DNA from: Prevotellaceae bacterium
GTDB lineage: Bacteria; Bacteroidota; Bacteroidia; Bacteroidales; Bacteroidaceae
Assembly: GCA_015256945.1 (NCBI GenBank)
Contig: JABZLB010000002.1
Coordinates: 96,596-160,595, forward strand
DNA length: 64,000 bases
Reading direction: 5' to 3'
Within the stretch, counting starts at the first letter, position 1. Every line of letters starts with the position of its first letter. Below, in pieces: positions 26,288 to 35,048 of this stretch. A program made the translations under genes and the position numbers. The notes beneath the pieces were generated by a model. It ran no database searches, was not told where the DNA came from, and saw only the letters and a program-made list of their open reading frames with translations.

Positions 26288-27205
26288 TTAGAAATCAAAA
26301 TAGCTTCCTTCTCCTATTTCTATTGCCTCTAAAGTTGTAAGTTGTTTTGGAGAAAAATGTTTGTCACCGATGATATGGATAGTGTTATAGTTTGAAATAT
26401 TAAACAATGGGTACGCCTGTTCATCCATATCTCCGCTACAAATATATTGGATATTGCCAAAGTTGATGTGCTCTCCTTGTTTTGCGCCGCGCAAAGTGAG
26501 TCGTAAAAAACCATGAAATGCAGGGTAGAATTCTTGAAAAATTCCCATGCTGTCGGTATCAAACCATTCAAAAGTATTTACCTTTTTGATTTTTGGTGCT
26601 GTAAATCCATTCTCAAAAATTCTTAGAGACAGTTCTTTTGTATCTCTGAAAGTATCGGCATGGGTCCATAAAGCAGTATCAAACCACACTGCTTTCCATG
26701 ATGTATTGTGTGTCCGTCCGTCAATAAATTCTCCTCCGTTTAATGTCAGAGAACTGTTTGCACGACGGCAAAGCCAGCTGTTATCACTGGTATGGCAAAA
26801 AGGTTCTCCTGTTTCGCAGGTACCATAAAAGCATACAGATAGTTGACGATGGTTGGTTTCTGGAAATGTAGGGGAATAAACGGCTGCAATAACATTGCTG
26901 TCAGGACGGAGATAAGCCGATACATCGAGTGTAATAGCAACAGGATCGTTGTTCTTATCTTCTCTAAGGGGATAGAAAGAAGCTGTTCCTACATTACACT
27001 CGTTGACGTAAAGTTTCAGTAATCCTGTTGTAGCGAAGGTTATACAAGCCTTTTGAGGTCTGCCATTAAAAATATAAGTACGTCGGAACCATACATGTGA
27101 AAGGCTGTCTGGCTGATGAATTGTTATCCAATGGCAGTTAAATTCTTGTGCCGAAATAGACGAAATGCCAAAAACTAACAGAAATAAGGTTAATAGTTTT
27201 CTCAT
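26288..27205 (-). CDS. Exported rhamnosidase-N-terminal-like beta-sandwich protein without catalytic domain
   Basis: This 305-residue protein has a signal peptide (MRKLLTLFLLVFGISSISA). The mature part resembles the N-terminal beta-sandwich modules of bacterial alpha-L-rhamnosidases (GH78): HVWFRRTYIF, then LKLYVNECNVG, SAYLRPDSNVIAAVYS and GGEFIDGRTHNTSWKAV. Complete enzymes of that family run to about 900 residues and include an (alpha/alpha)6 barrel with catalytic acids. Here the frame stops cleanly and no remnant of the barrel follows, only the AraC gene. It may be a stand-alone carbohydrate-binding or lectin-like protein, or a stable remnant. It starts 24 bases after the T run of the gyrB terminator, and no promoter box was found for it. 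Confidence 0.65.
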   Translation of the reverse strand: MRKLLTLFLLVFGISSISAQEFNCHWITIHQPDSLSHVWFRRTYIFNGRPQKACITFATTGLLKLYVNECNVGTASFYPLREDKNNDPVAITLDVSAYLRPDSNVIAAVYSPTFPETNHRQLSVCFYGTCETGEPFCHTSDNSWLCRRANSSLTLNGGEFIDGRTHNTSWKAVWFDTALWTHADTFRDTKELSLRIFENGFTAPKIKKVNTFEWFDTDSMGIFQEFYPAFHGFLRLTLRGAKQGEHINFGNIQYICSGDMDEQAYPLFNISNYNTIHIIGDKHFSPKQLTTLEAIEIGEGSYFDF

Positions 27206-27228
27206 TATAAGCCGGTAACATGCCGAAA

Positions 27229-27282
27229 TAAAAAATCTTCCTGAGATAGCCTGAGGAATAACCTCTGTCTCTCTCAGGAAGA
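27229..27282 (-). terminator. Terminator of gyrB
   Basis: On the minus strand an 11-bp stem joins 27282-27272 (TCTTCCTGAGA) to 27246-27236, with a further internal stem, and is followed by a TTTTTTATTT run (27236-27227). It begins 20 bases after the gyrB stop. Confidence 0.85.
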
Positions 27283-27285
27283 CCG

Positions 27286-27297
27286 TTTACATCGTAA
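27286..27297 (+). repeat. Single copy of the TTTACATCGTAA motif
   Basis: TTTACATCGTAA lies between the gyrB stop codon and its terminator. It is identical to the unit repeated at 22-bp intervals at 50100-50177. Confidence 0.6.
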
Positions 27298-27301
27298 TGC
27301 T

Positions 27302-29278
27302 TTAAGCATCTATATTTGCAAATGCTGCGTTTTCTTCGATAAATTCGCGTCTTGGTTCAACATCGTCACCCATTAACATGGAGAATATCTCATCAGCCTG
27401 GGCAGCATTCTCAATGGTTACTTGTTTTAACAAACGAGTTTTCGGGTCCATAGTAGTCTCCCATAGCTGCTCGGGATTCATCTCTCCCAATCCTTTGTAT
27501 CGCTGTGTATGTATGCTTTTAGCGTCTTCAGAGCCGTCACCATACTTGTCTAAGAACGCCTGGCGTTGCTGTTCATTGTAGCAATACTGACTTACTTTGT
27601 TCTTAAACGTACATTTATACAAAGGTGGGGTGGCAATATATAAATGTCCTTCCTCAATAATTTTGGGCATAAAGCGGAAGAATAGTGTCATAATGAGTGT
27701 GTCGATATGTGAACCATCGACATCGGCATCGGTCATAATGATGATCTTGTCGTAGCGTAATTTATCTATATTTGCTTCGCGGTCGGCCTCGCCTTCAACC
27801 CCAAAGCGTACACCGATACTTTGTATAATGTTCATCACAGACTCGGCTTCGAATACACGATGCCATTGAACCTTCTCAACATTCAATATCTTTCCACGCA
27901 ACGGTAGGATAGCTTGTGTGTATCTGTCTCGCCCTTGTTTGGCCGAACCACCTGCAGAATCACCCTCGACAAGGAAAATTTCACATTCCTTTGGGTCTTT
28001 ATTTGAACAGTCTGCAAGCTTACCAGGTAGCCCACCACCACTCATAACGCTCTTGCGTTGTACGCTTTCGCGTGCCTTTCGGGCAGCTACACGTGCAGTA
28101 GCAGCAAGGATAACCTTCTCACAAATCATTTTTGCCTCAACAGGATGCTCCTCTAAATAGTCGGTAAGTGCTTGCCCAACAGCCTGATTAACAGCTCCCG
28201 TAACTTCACTGTTACCTAATTTCGTCTTGGTCTGTCCTTCGAATTGTGGCTCAGAAACTTTAATAGAGATTACAGCAGTAAGTCCTTCTCTAAAGTCTTC
28301 TCCAGCGATTTCTATTTTAGCTTTCTCTATTTGTTTTGATATTTGTGCATCATTATCGGCATAGTTTTTCAGCACGCGGGTAAGAGCTTGACGGAAGCCA
28401 GTTACATGAGTTCCTCCTTCTATGGTATTGATATTGTTGACATATGAGTGCAGATTTTCAGAATAATCTGTATTATACATAATGGCAACCTCAATAGGAA
28501 TGCTTTGCTTTTCCGTTTTCAAATAGATGACATCGTCAAACAGATGTTGGCGATGACGGTCTACGTAACGTACAAACTCTTTCAACCCATCTTTGGCATG
28601 GAATACCTCTTGGCGTGGTTTTCCTGATTCATCATTATGTCTAAGATCGGTCAATGTGATTTTTATACCGGCATTTAAGAATGCCAGTTCACGCATTCTA
28701 CGTGCTATAATATCCCACTGAAAGACAGTAGTGGTGAATATTGTCGGGTCAGGCCAGAACTGTTGCCGTGTTCCTTGTTTTGTAGTTTCACCAATAACCT
28801 TTACAGGATAGAGCGGTTTGCCTTTCTCATATTCCTGTTGATATATCTTGCCATCGCGGAAAACCTGTGACTTCATGTGTGAAGACAAAGCATTCACACA
28901 GCTTACACCTACACCATGCAAACCACCACTAACTTTGTAAGAGCCTTTGTCGAACTTTCCACCAGCGTGTAAAACCGTCATAACTACCTCGAGAGCACTC
29001 TTGTGTAGCTTCTTATGTTCGTCAACAGGAATGCCTCGTCCGTCATCTTCTACGGTAACAGAGTTGTCCTCGTTAATAGTTACTTCAATATGATGACAGA
29101 AGCCTGCCATGGCCTCGTCGATAGAATTGTCTACCGTTTCGTTAATAAGATGGTGCAGACCCTTCTCACTGATGTCGCCAATATACATGGCTGGTCGTTT
29201 GCGTACAGCCTCAAGACCCTCCAATACTTGGATGTTGGAGGCTGAATAATTGTCTGCTTGATTCTGATTTTCTGCCAT
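27302..29278 (-). CDS. gyrB: DNA gyrase subunit B
   Basis: GyrB provides the ATPase and the metal-binding Toprim domain of DNA gyrase, which introduces negative supercoils. The 658-residue protein has the GHKL ATPase (NETVDNSIDEAMAG at 46-59, DDGRGIPVD) and the transducer domain. The Toprim motifs are EGDSAGGSAKQGRDR from residue 438 and DADVDG at 517-522. QRYKGLGEMNPEQLWETTM and the C-terminal tail are typical of gyrase rather than topoisomerase IV. It lacks the roughly 165-residue Toprim insert of E. coli GyrB, as expected outside Proteobacteria. It appears monocistronic with its own promoter and terminator. Confidence 0.96.
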   Translation of the reverse strand: MAENQNQADNYSASNIQVLEGLEAVRKRPAMYIGDISEKGLHHLINETVDNSIDEAMAGFCHHIEVTINEDNSVTVEDDGRGIPVDEHKKLHKSALEVVMTVLHAGGKFDKGSYKVSGGLHGVGVSCVNALSSHMKSQVFRDGKIYQQEYEKGKPLYPVKVIGETTKQGTRQQFWPDPTIFTTTVFQWDIIARRMRELAFLNAGIKITLTDLRHNDESGKPRQEVFHAKDGLKEFVRYVDRHRQHLFDDVIYLKTEKQSIPIEVAIMYNTDYSENLHSYVNNINTIEGGTHVTGFRQALTRVLKNYADNDAQISKQIEKAKIEIAGEDFREGLTAVISIKVSEPQFEGQTKTKLGNSEVTGAVNQAVGQALTDYLEEHPVEAKMICEKVILAATARVAARKARESVQRKSVMSGGGLPGKLADCSNKDPKECEIFLVEGDSAGGSAKQGRDRYTQAILPLRGKILNVEKVQWHRVFEAESVMNIIQSIGVRFGVEGEADREANIDKLRYDKIIIMTDADVDGSHIDTLIMTLFFRFMPKIIEEGHLYIATPPLYKCTFKNKVSQYCYNEQQRQAFLDKYGDGSEDAKSIHTQRYKGLGEMNPEQLWETTMDPKTRLLKQVTIENAAQADEIFSMLMGDDVEPRREFIEENAAFANIDA

Positions 29279-29302
29279 TTGTTTTCAATTATGTTAACTA
29301 TG

Positions 29303-29310
29303 CAAAGATA
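29303..29310 (-). promoter_or_regulatory. -7 element of gyrB
   Basis: TATCTTTG on the minus strand lies 24 bases before the gyrB ATG. A -33 TTTG at the usual distance is not seen. Confidence 0.5.
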
Positions 29311-29549
29311 CAAAATTTCAGTGTAAATGAGAAATTATTCAATAAAAAAAGCCCCTTTGCAATGTCAGGTATTATGCGTTGTTATTTTAGTTATTTTACT
29401 TTGTAATTTTAATAGGACAGGATATTTTAAAATTCGTTGAGTATCCTTGTAAATTTTACTCTGTCTAGTCGATTTTAATTCAAAATAATAGTCTTTGAAT
29501 ATGGTAGAAATTAGTTGTCTTTGTAGTAAAGGAAAGATGAATAATGTAT
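29311..29549. other. AT-rich intergenic region with no recognised feature
   Basis: The rest of the 339-base gap between gyrB and rpsT is AT-rich. Apart from the gyrB promoter at one end and the rpsT terminator at the other, I see no gene, structured RNA or repeat. Confidence 0.5.
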
Positions 29550-29588
29550 AAACAAATAAAGGCCGCTTACTCGTAAGAGTGCGACCTT
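29550..29588 (-). terminator. Terminator of rpsT
   Basis: On the minus strand AAGGTCGC (29588-29581) pairs with GCGGCCTT (29566-29559), with an inner ACTC/GAGT stem. TTATTTGTTT follows. It lies about 30 bases after the rpsT stop. Confidence 0.8.
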
Positions 29589-29617
29589 ATATCATTGATA
29601 TTGGGATATTCTGACGA

Positions 29618-29872
29618 TTACCCTAACTTGTTTATGTGCAAAGCCAAGCCTGATTTAAGATTGGCAGCTTTGTTAGCGTGGATAATATTTGTCTTAGCCA
29701 GCTTGTCAAGCATCTTCTGAACAACAGGGAAGAGCTTTACAGCCTCGTCCTTGTCTGTTGTTGCGCGCAGCTTGCGAACGGCATTACGCATGGTCTTGGC
29801 ATAATATTTATTGTGCAAAGTCTTAACTTTTGTCTGACGAATTCTCTTTACTGATGATTTGTGATTTGCCAT
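29618..29872 (-). CDS. rpsT: 30S ribosomal protein S20
   Basis: S20 binds 16S rRNA early in 30S assembly. The 84-residue basic, helical protein begins MANHKSSVKRIRQ and contains the conserved LVKTLHNK-like and ANKAANLKSGLALHI stretches of bacterial S20. Length is normal. It lies 29 bases downstream of tRNA-Glu on the same strand and probably shares its promoter, because no separate -7 box lies between them. Confidence 0.96.
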   Translation of the reverse strand: MANHKSSVKRIRQTKVKTLHNKYYAKTMRNAVRKLRATTDKDEAVKLFPVVQKMLDKLAKTNIIHANKAANLKSGLALHINKLG

Positions 29873-29901
29873 CTTAAATTCTTCTTATTATTTTTTTGAT
29901 G

Positions 29902-29973
29902 TAGTCCCTAGCAGAGTCGAACTGCTCTTTAGAGAATGAAAATCTCTCGTCCTAACCGATAGACGAAGGGACC
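29902..29973 (-). tRNA. tRNA-Glu (anticodon TTC)
   Basis: The minus-strand sequence begins GGTCCCTTCGTCTA and folds as a cloverleaf. The anticodon stem GAGAGA/TCTCT closes the loop TTTTCAT, with anticodon TTC. The T arm contains GTTCGACTC and the acceptor end is AGGGACT plus discriminator A. CCA is not encoded. The length is 72 bases. Confidence 0.95.
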
Positions 29974-29993
29974 TTAGGCTTATTTTGCGGATG

Positions 29994-30025
29994 CAAAGGT
30001 AGTACATTTTTTATATTCGTCCAAA
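29994..30025 (-). promoter_or_regulatory. Promoter of tRNA-Glu and rpsT
   Basis: On the minus strand TTTG (30025-30022) lies exactly 20 bases upstream of TACCTTTG (30001-29994), a full -33/-7 pair. The mature tRNA begins 20 bases downstream. Confidence 0.75.
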
Positions 30026-30064
30026 TTTTATATCACTTATTTTATATAGAAGCGTGATTTTTTG

Positions 30065-30072
30065 TATTTTTG
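30065..30072 (+). promoter_or_regulatory. -7 element of recO
   Basis: TATTTTTG matches TAnnTTTG and ends only 7 bases before the recO ATG at 30080. The transcript would therefore begin at or within a few bases of the start codon. Confidence 0.55.
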
Positions 30073-30079
30073 TGCCGAA

Positions 30080-30802
30080 ATGGAAGCCAAAAGTCGTGCT
30101 ATTGTATTGCGGGCGTTGAAGTATGGTGATGCTCAAATGATTGTTGACTTGTTTACTCGTGAGCAAGGCCGGTTGTCGTTTATATGTCATCTTCCCAAAA
30201 CATCGAAGGGGCGAATTAAGAAGCAATTTTTCCAGCCTCTGAGCATTCTTGAAATTGTTTTCGACTATCGTCCGAACAGAAGTTTGCAGCATTTTAAAGA
30301 TATAAGGTTGTCTTTGCCATACGTTTCTGTTCCTTTTGATGCAGGGAAATTGTCGATTTCTCTTTTCCTTTCCGAGTTTCTTACTTATGCGTTATACAAC
30401 GAGCAGCATAATGAACAGTTGTACAGCTATGTAGAAAATAGTCTGATGTGGTTGGATAATGCTCAGGAAAGATATGCCAATTTCCATTTAGTATTCACGA
30501 TGCGGCTATCTATGTTTATTGGTTTCTTTCCTAATATTGACGATTTTCACGATGGCTGGTGGTTCGATTTGCGAAATGGAAGTTTCACGTCTTTACAACC
30601 TTTGCATCCTGATTGCCTCGAACCGATCCATGCAAAAGAGGTGCATAGTCTCATGCGTATGACCTATGAGAATATGCACCTCTTCAGAATGAATAGGGAA
30701 CAACGAAATCGTTGTACTGATATTATACTATATTATTACAGACTCCATGTACCGGGATTCCCGCAACTTCACTCACTTGATGTCGTAAAAACACTTTTCT
30801 AA
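30080..30802 (+). CDS. recO: DNA repair protein RecO
   Basis: RecO helps load RecA onto SSB-coated single-stranded DNA in the RecFOR pathway. The 240-residue protein has the N-terminal OB fold (KSRAIVLRALKYGDAQMIVDLF, then GRLSFICHLPK) and the helical C-terminal domain. The frame is open to a TTG at 30062, but a promoter -7 element overlaps those codons, so I start at ATG 30080. It is divergent from tRNA-Glu and convergent with yqeY. The zinc-binding cysteines of some RecO proteins are not evident. Confidence 0.88.
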   Translation: MEAKSRAIVLRALKYGDAQMIVDLFTREQGRLSFICHLPKTSKGRIKKQFFQPLSILEIVFDYRPNRSLQHFKDIRLSLPYVSVPFDAGKLSISLFLSEFLTYALYNEQHNEQLYSYVENSLMWLDNAQERYANFHLVFTMRLSMFIGFFPNIDDFHDGWWFDLRNGSFTSLQPLHPDCLEPIHAKEVHSLMRMTYENMHLFRMNREQRNRCTDIILYYYRLHVPGFPQLHSLDVVKTLF

Positions 30803-30883
30803 TCGGCTTTTATGGAGCAATTGAATTGTATTTTTCTACGATAGGAGTAAGCGTTTAGATTGAATCAGACTGGAGTCTGTCAT

Positions 30884-31333
30884 TTAAGCCAGCAGCCGTC
30901 TCACAATAGTTGATATGGTTTTACCATCAGCCTGTCCGGCCATTTGTTTAGAAGCAAGCCCCATAACTTTCCCCATGTCTTTCATTGTTGAGGCTCCGGT
31001 TTGTGTAATTATGGTCTTTATTTGTGCTTCTATTTCCTCTTCTGACAGAGGCTGTGGCAAATATTGCTTAATAATATTTACTTGTGCCTGTTCTTCCTCG
31101 GCCAGTTCGTTACGCCCTGCCTTTTGATAAACCTCTGCGCTTTCTTCACCTTGTTTGGCTAATTTTTGCAGAATCTTCATGGCTGTATCATCTTCGAGCG
31201 TATCATTGGCACCAGGAGCTGTCTTAGCCTCAAGAAAAACCTTCTTAATATTACGTAATGCTTCTAAGCGAACTTTGTCGTGAGCCTTCATGGCTTCGCG
31301 AATATCTTTACTAACTTGTTCAAATAATGCCAT
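30884..31333 (-). CDS. GatB/YqeY domain protein
   Basis: The 149-residue protein belongs to the YqeY family, related to the tail domain of the GatB subunit of the tRNA-dependent amidotransferase. It shows the typical KVRLEALRNIKKVFLEAK start and the C-terminal DMGKVMGLASKQMAGQADG segment, thought to bind tRNA. Its cellular role is not established. It follows ftsZ by 51 bases at the end of the division gene cluster, a common arrangement in Bacteroidota, and is probably cotranscribed with it. Confidence 0.9.
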   Translation of the reverse strand: MALFEQVSKDIREAMKAHDKVRLEALRNIKKVFLEAKTAPGANDTLEDDTAMKILQKLAKQGEESAEVYQKAGRNELAEEEQAQVNIIKQYLPQPLSEEEIEAQIKTIITQTGASTMKDMGKVMGLASKQMAGQADGKTISTIVRRLLA

Positions 31334-31384
31334 AATAATTTTGTTTATGGTGTAAGCAGATGATTCTCCTATACCTTATTAATA

Positions 31385-32725
31385 TTATGAGAAACTGATA
31401 ACTCCCTGTATGGTTTCGCCTGTCTTTTCCTTGCTTTCCGATTCTTCTTTAACGTTATGAGTTAAATTTCGTATTTCTTCAAGCTTCTGACGTGTGCGGC
31501 TATATGTGGGAGTATTCTCTACGGCAAGTATAATATCTTCGTTGTCAAGGTCAGACTGACTAAACATAAATATATGTGGTCTGCGCTTATGCTGTGTGTT
31601 GTTATTGTCGTCACCATAGTAGCTCTCGCGTCGTCTTTCACGTTCAGCAGCCTTTTCTTCTTCTTCGGCAATGCGGTCAACTTCTTCCTGTGAGCGTTTA
31701 GCCTTCCGGTCAAGAGGTTCTATATCTTCAATTCCAAAGCCGGTAGCAAGGATAGTTATCTTTACCTTCTTGTCCAGTTCCGGGTCAACAGCCAGTCCCC
31801 ATTTGGTTTCATACCCCTCTTTAAACTTCGCCATGAAATCATGAATGTCGTTCATTTCTTCCATCATCAGAGTTTGCTGGTCTTTATTTTCATTTGCGAA
31901 CGTTATTGAAAGAAGTATTTTCTTCGAATTAAAGACGTTGTTATCGTTCAGCAATGGCGAGTTGAGAGCATCGTCAATAGCCTTTTTTACACGGCCTTCA
32001 CCTTCTCCATAACCAGTACTCATGATAGCTACGCCACCATTTTCCAATACCGTTTTCACATCTTTGAAGTCAAGATTTATGATACCTCGCTCTGTAATGA
32101 TCTCAGCTATACTCTTTGCTGCCACGCTAAGTGTGTCATCAGCTTTGGCAAATGCGCCAAGAACACTGAGGTCGGGATATATTTCACGAAGTCGCTCATT
32201 GTTAATGACGAGAAGTGCATCAACATGTTTTGACATCTCTTCTACACCGTCGAGAGCCTGGTCTATCTTCTTCGGGCCTTCAAAACGGAAAGGTATTGTA
32301 ACGATACCTACTGTGAGAATACCCATCTCTTTGCTCAGTCGGGCTATGACAGGAGCCGCTCCTGTACCAGTTCCACCGCCCATACCGGCTGTGATAAACG
32401 TCATTTTTGTGCCGTCATCCAGCATGCGTCTAATATCGTCTATGCTCTCCATTGCAGCCTCCCGGGCACGTTCAGGGCGGTTGCCGGCACCAAGACCTTC
32501 CTTGCCTAATTGCAGATGAACAGGTACGGGAGATTCATTTAATGCTTGTACATCAGTGTTACAGAGAACAAATGACACGTCATGGATGCCTTGTTTATAC
32601 ATATGATTAACGGCGTTTCCACCGCCACCGCCAACACCTATTACCTTAATGATTCTCTTTTCAACTCGTGGTGAAACAATGTCGAGCATCTGAGGTCTTT
32701 GCGATTCTATATTTTTGTCTGCCAT
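31385..32725 (-). CDS. ftsZ: Cell division protein FtsZ
   Basis: FtsZ is the tubulin-like GTPase that forms the division ring. In the 446-residue protein the GTP-binding glycines are IGVGGGGGNAVNHM (29-42) and the tubulin signature is GGGTGTG (116-122). The T7-loop region contains NLDFKDVK. After the globular core (to about 330) comes a charged linker rich in Glu and Arg (RSQEEVDRIAEEEEKAAERE). The C-terminal tail is IQGVISFS rather than the D(I/V)P(x)F-like tail of proteobacterial FtsZ. It is the last division gene of the cluster, 38 bases after ftsA. Confidence 0.97.
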   Translation of the reverse strand: MADKNIESQRPQMLDIVSPRVEKRIIKVIGVGGGGGNAVNHMYKQGIHDVSFVLCNTDVQALNESPVPVHLQLGKEGLGAGNRPERAREAAMESIDDIRRMLDDGTKMTFITAGMGGGTGTGAAPVIARLSKEMGILTVGIVTIPFRFEGPKKIDQALDGVEEMSKHVDALLVINNERLREIYPDLSVLGAFAKADDTLSVAAKSIAEIITERGIINLDFKDVKTVLENGGVAIMSTGYGEGEGRVKKAIDDALNSPLLNDNNVFNSKKILLSITFANENKDQQTLMMEEMNDIHDFMAKFKEGYETKWGLAVDPELDKKVKITILATGFGIEDIEPLDRKAKRSQEEVDRIAEEEEKAAERERRRESYYGDDNNNTQHKRRPHIFMFSQSDLDNEDIILAVENTPTYSRTRQKLEEIRNLTHNVKEESESKEKTGETIQGVISFS

Positions 32726-32763
32726 AATATGATAGCTTAAGTAGGTTGCACAATGCTAAACTT

Positions 32764-34215
32764 TTAATCTTCATCCTCGGCAACCATTTTCTTGCCGAAG
32801 TTTTTAATACCTGCTAAGGTTTTGTGGAGCCATGAATTTTTACGTCGTTCTTCACGCTGACGTTCTAATTCTTCCTCCTCTGCCCGTTGTCTTTCTTCCT
32901 CTTCCTGTTGTTTCCTGCGGCGAGCCTCTTCTTCAACCTGTTTCTCTGCCTCCGTCTGGACAATGCCTCTACCCGTTGTTTCAGTAATGGGACGTGGCTC
33001 TTTATGCAGGTCGGCTGTTGAAGGAGAAGTCTTTTTCTCCTCATTTCCTTCGAAAAGACTACTGTTTATCTGGTTCCCTGCGCAGTTCATGTCGCCCTTT
33101 GCAAGCAGTCCTAACACAGTGCACATGGTGCCATCTTTGGCATTGATGGCAGTATTGTCTGGTATAATAGTTTGTAAAGTTGTCTTTGCTATTCTTATTT
33201 TATCAACGTGGGTGTACCTGCGGAAGGCGCTTTCTATGTTTTTAAGGTTAGCCCCACCGCCAGTAAGTATAATACCGCCCAGTAGTTTATCGGTATATTC
33301 CGAAGGTATCTGGCACCATACATTTTCGATAATCTCCTGCATGCGTGCCTCTACAATAGTGATAAACTTGCTTTCTTCTACCGTTCTGTCATCGTCAATA
33401 GATATAGTTTTTTCTTTATCTATTTCGTTAATATCGGTAAAGGCACTGGCATATTTCAACTTTAGCTTTTCAGCTTCCTGCTCATCTATCTGCAGGCTTG
33501 CAATGTCTTTTGTTATATTATGGCTTCCTAACGGAATAACAACTAAGTATCGAAGAATGTTCTTATAGTAAACACATACTGTTGTTGTGCCTGCACCAAG
33601 GTCTACAAGCACGCATCCTGAGCGTCGCTCGGCATCAGTAAGAACGCTGTCGGCCAGTGCTAACGGGGAGAGATACATCTCTGCAATGGCTATGCCGGCA
33701 TTGTTAAAGCATTTGTTGATGTTCTTGTAGAAGTTCTTTTTCCAGAGTATATTCAGGAAGTTACCCTCCAAACGGTGGCACTGTATACCTACGGTTTCGA
33801 GCTGATACTGGTTGTCAACCTTATATTCTTCTGTAATGGCGTCAAGTATTTCCTGCTCAGGATATTGCGTGTTACGGTTGTTATCCATCAGCTCGTTAAT
33901 CATATCCTGACTTACAATAGCGTCTTCAGGCAGTTCTTTAACGACAACGTTCTTCACGCTTTTTATAGATTTTCCGCCTACGCCTACATAAACTTGTATG
34001 ATTTCTGTTTTAAGAATGTTCTCAAGTTTCTTAACAATATTAATGAGCGATTGAACGGTTTTGTCGACATTATACACCACACCCTTGCTGATACAAGCGG
34101 TAGAGTCTTCTTTGACAACAGCGAGAACGCTGATGCTACCGTCAAGATTCTTCTTTCCTGCAATACCAGTTATCTTGGTCGAACCAAGCTCTATTGCTAC
34201 TATAAATTCTGCCAT
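32764..34215 (-). CDS. ftsA: Cell division protein FtsA
   Basis: FtsA is the actin-like protein that tethers FtsZ to the membrane. The 483-residue protein has the actin-type ATPase motifs (IELGSTKITG near the N-terminus, VDLGAGTTTVCVY, GGIILTGGGANLK). It is longer than E. coli FtsA because a Glu/Arg/Gln-rich, probably coiled-coil linker (about 410-460) precedes the C-terminal membrane-binding amphipathic helix (NSWLHKTLAGIKNFGKKM). The ATG lies 16 bases after the ftsQ stop. Confidence 0.95.
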   Translation of the reverse strand: MAEFIVAIELGSTKITGIAGKKNLDGSISVLAVVKEDSTACISKGVVYNVDKTVQSLINIVKKLENILKTEIIQVYVGVGGKSIKSVKNVVVKELPEDAIVSQDMINELMDNNRNTQYPEQEILDAITEEYKVDNQYQLETVGIQCHRLEGNFLNILWKKNFYKNINKCFNNAGIAIAEMYLSPLALADSVLTDAERRSGCVLVDLGAGTTTVCVYYKNILRYLVVIPLGSHNITKDIASLQIDEQEAEKLKLKYASAFTDINEIDKEKTISIDDDRTVEESKFITIVEARMQEIIENVWCQIPSEYTDKLLGGIILTGGGANLKNIESAFRRYTHVDKIRIAKTTLQTIIPDNTAINAKDGTMCTVLGLLAKGDMNCAGNQINSSLFEGNEEKKTSPSTADLHKEPRPITETTGRGIVQTEAEKQVEEEARRRKQQEEEERQRAEEEELERQREERRKNSWLHKTLAGIKNFGKKMVAEDED

Positions 34216-34231
34216 AGCTTATATTCTGTTA

Positions 34232-35026
34232 TCAATTCTTTGTTCGTTTCTTGCATATAATCTGGTTGTCAAATTCAATATCGATATACGAATATTTGTT
34301 CCAGCCAGCTTGTGACAGCCCGTATTTATAAAACATTTCGAGGCGGTGCATTTTGTTGTTCATATAATCGGTAACAAGCTTGTCTCGTTCTGCCACATGT
34401 TTTGTTTCGGGAAGCTGACCAATATATATAATATGATTACCTACTCGCGGTACAAGTTCTATGCCCTTATTGGGCAAAACGTTTATTTGTTCTATCTGTC
34501 TGTTCCAGAAATCATCGGCCATAAGAGCCTTTCCCACGTATGCAATGTAGTTGCGTGCAAACCATGGACTGATGTATCCCGTGGCAACAATCAGGTCGCT
34601 TGTATACTTCGAGTTCGGCATAATGCTGTTGTTGTCGTCGAGATAATAGTCGTCGCCGTTTGCCGATTTAATGCGTAAGGTAGGCATACGTTGTGTTAAC
34701 GTAATGAAAACCTGGCCGTCATCGGTTTTATAGCATTGTGCTGTTTTTACAAAAGGACTCTGCTTTAGCACGTCCTCTATGTTGCGGGAGTTGATTTGTG
34801 CCATTGGCTTCGACATCGGATAAAGGTGTAGTTTCTCTAACCTGGCCTTTACTTCGGGTGTTGTTATAAACCCGTTTGTAGCCTCATCCTGTATGTCAAT
34901 GTTCACCTTGCTGCAAACATGGTTCGTTTCATCGGGTTTGTTAAACGCGGTGAAAGCGGCTATAAGGTACACGCCGAGAGAGATGTCGCACGTTAACAGC
35001 AATGTTTTTTTCCAACTAAAGCGCAT
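34232..35026 (-). CDS. ftsQ: Cell division protein FtsQ/DivIB-like
   Basis: FtsQ links early and late division proteins in the periplasm. The 264-residue protein has one N-terminal membrane segment (LLLTCDISLGVYLIAAFTAF). A periplasmic part with a POTRA-like region follows (LEKLHLYPMSKPMAQINSRN, then SPFVKTAQCYKTDDGQV) and then the FtsQ beta domain. Sequence conservation with E. coli is low, and the call rests strongly on the position between murC and ftsA. I use ATG 35026; the longer frame begins with TTG at 35032. Confidence 0.88.
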   Translation of the reverse strand: MRFSWKKTLLLTCDISLGVYLIAAFTAFNKPDETNHVCSKVNIDIQDEATNGFITTPEVKARLEKLHLYPMSKPMAQINSRNIEDVLKQSPFVKTAQCYKTDDGQVFITLTQRMPTLRIKSANGDDYYLDDNNSIMPNSKYTSDLIVATGYISPWFARNYIAYVGKALMADDFWNRQIEQINVLPNKGIELVPRVGNHIIYIGQLPETKHVAERDKLVTDYMNNKMHRLEMFYKYGLSQAGWNKYSYIDIEFDNQIICKKRTKN

Positions 35027-35048
35027 AAACAACTACGAGCTTTGCCTG

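Noticed and set aside
30062..30079. Longer recO start at TTG 30062
   Set aside because: A promoter -7 element overlaps these codons, and the conserved RecO sequence begins after ATG 30080.
30866..30879. CAGACT/AGTCTG hairpin as a terminator between recO and yqeY
   Set aside because: A loop of two bases and no T run make it a poor terminator.
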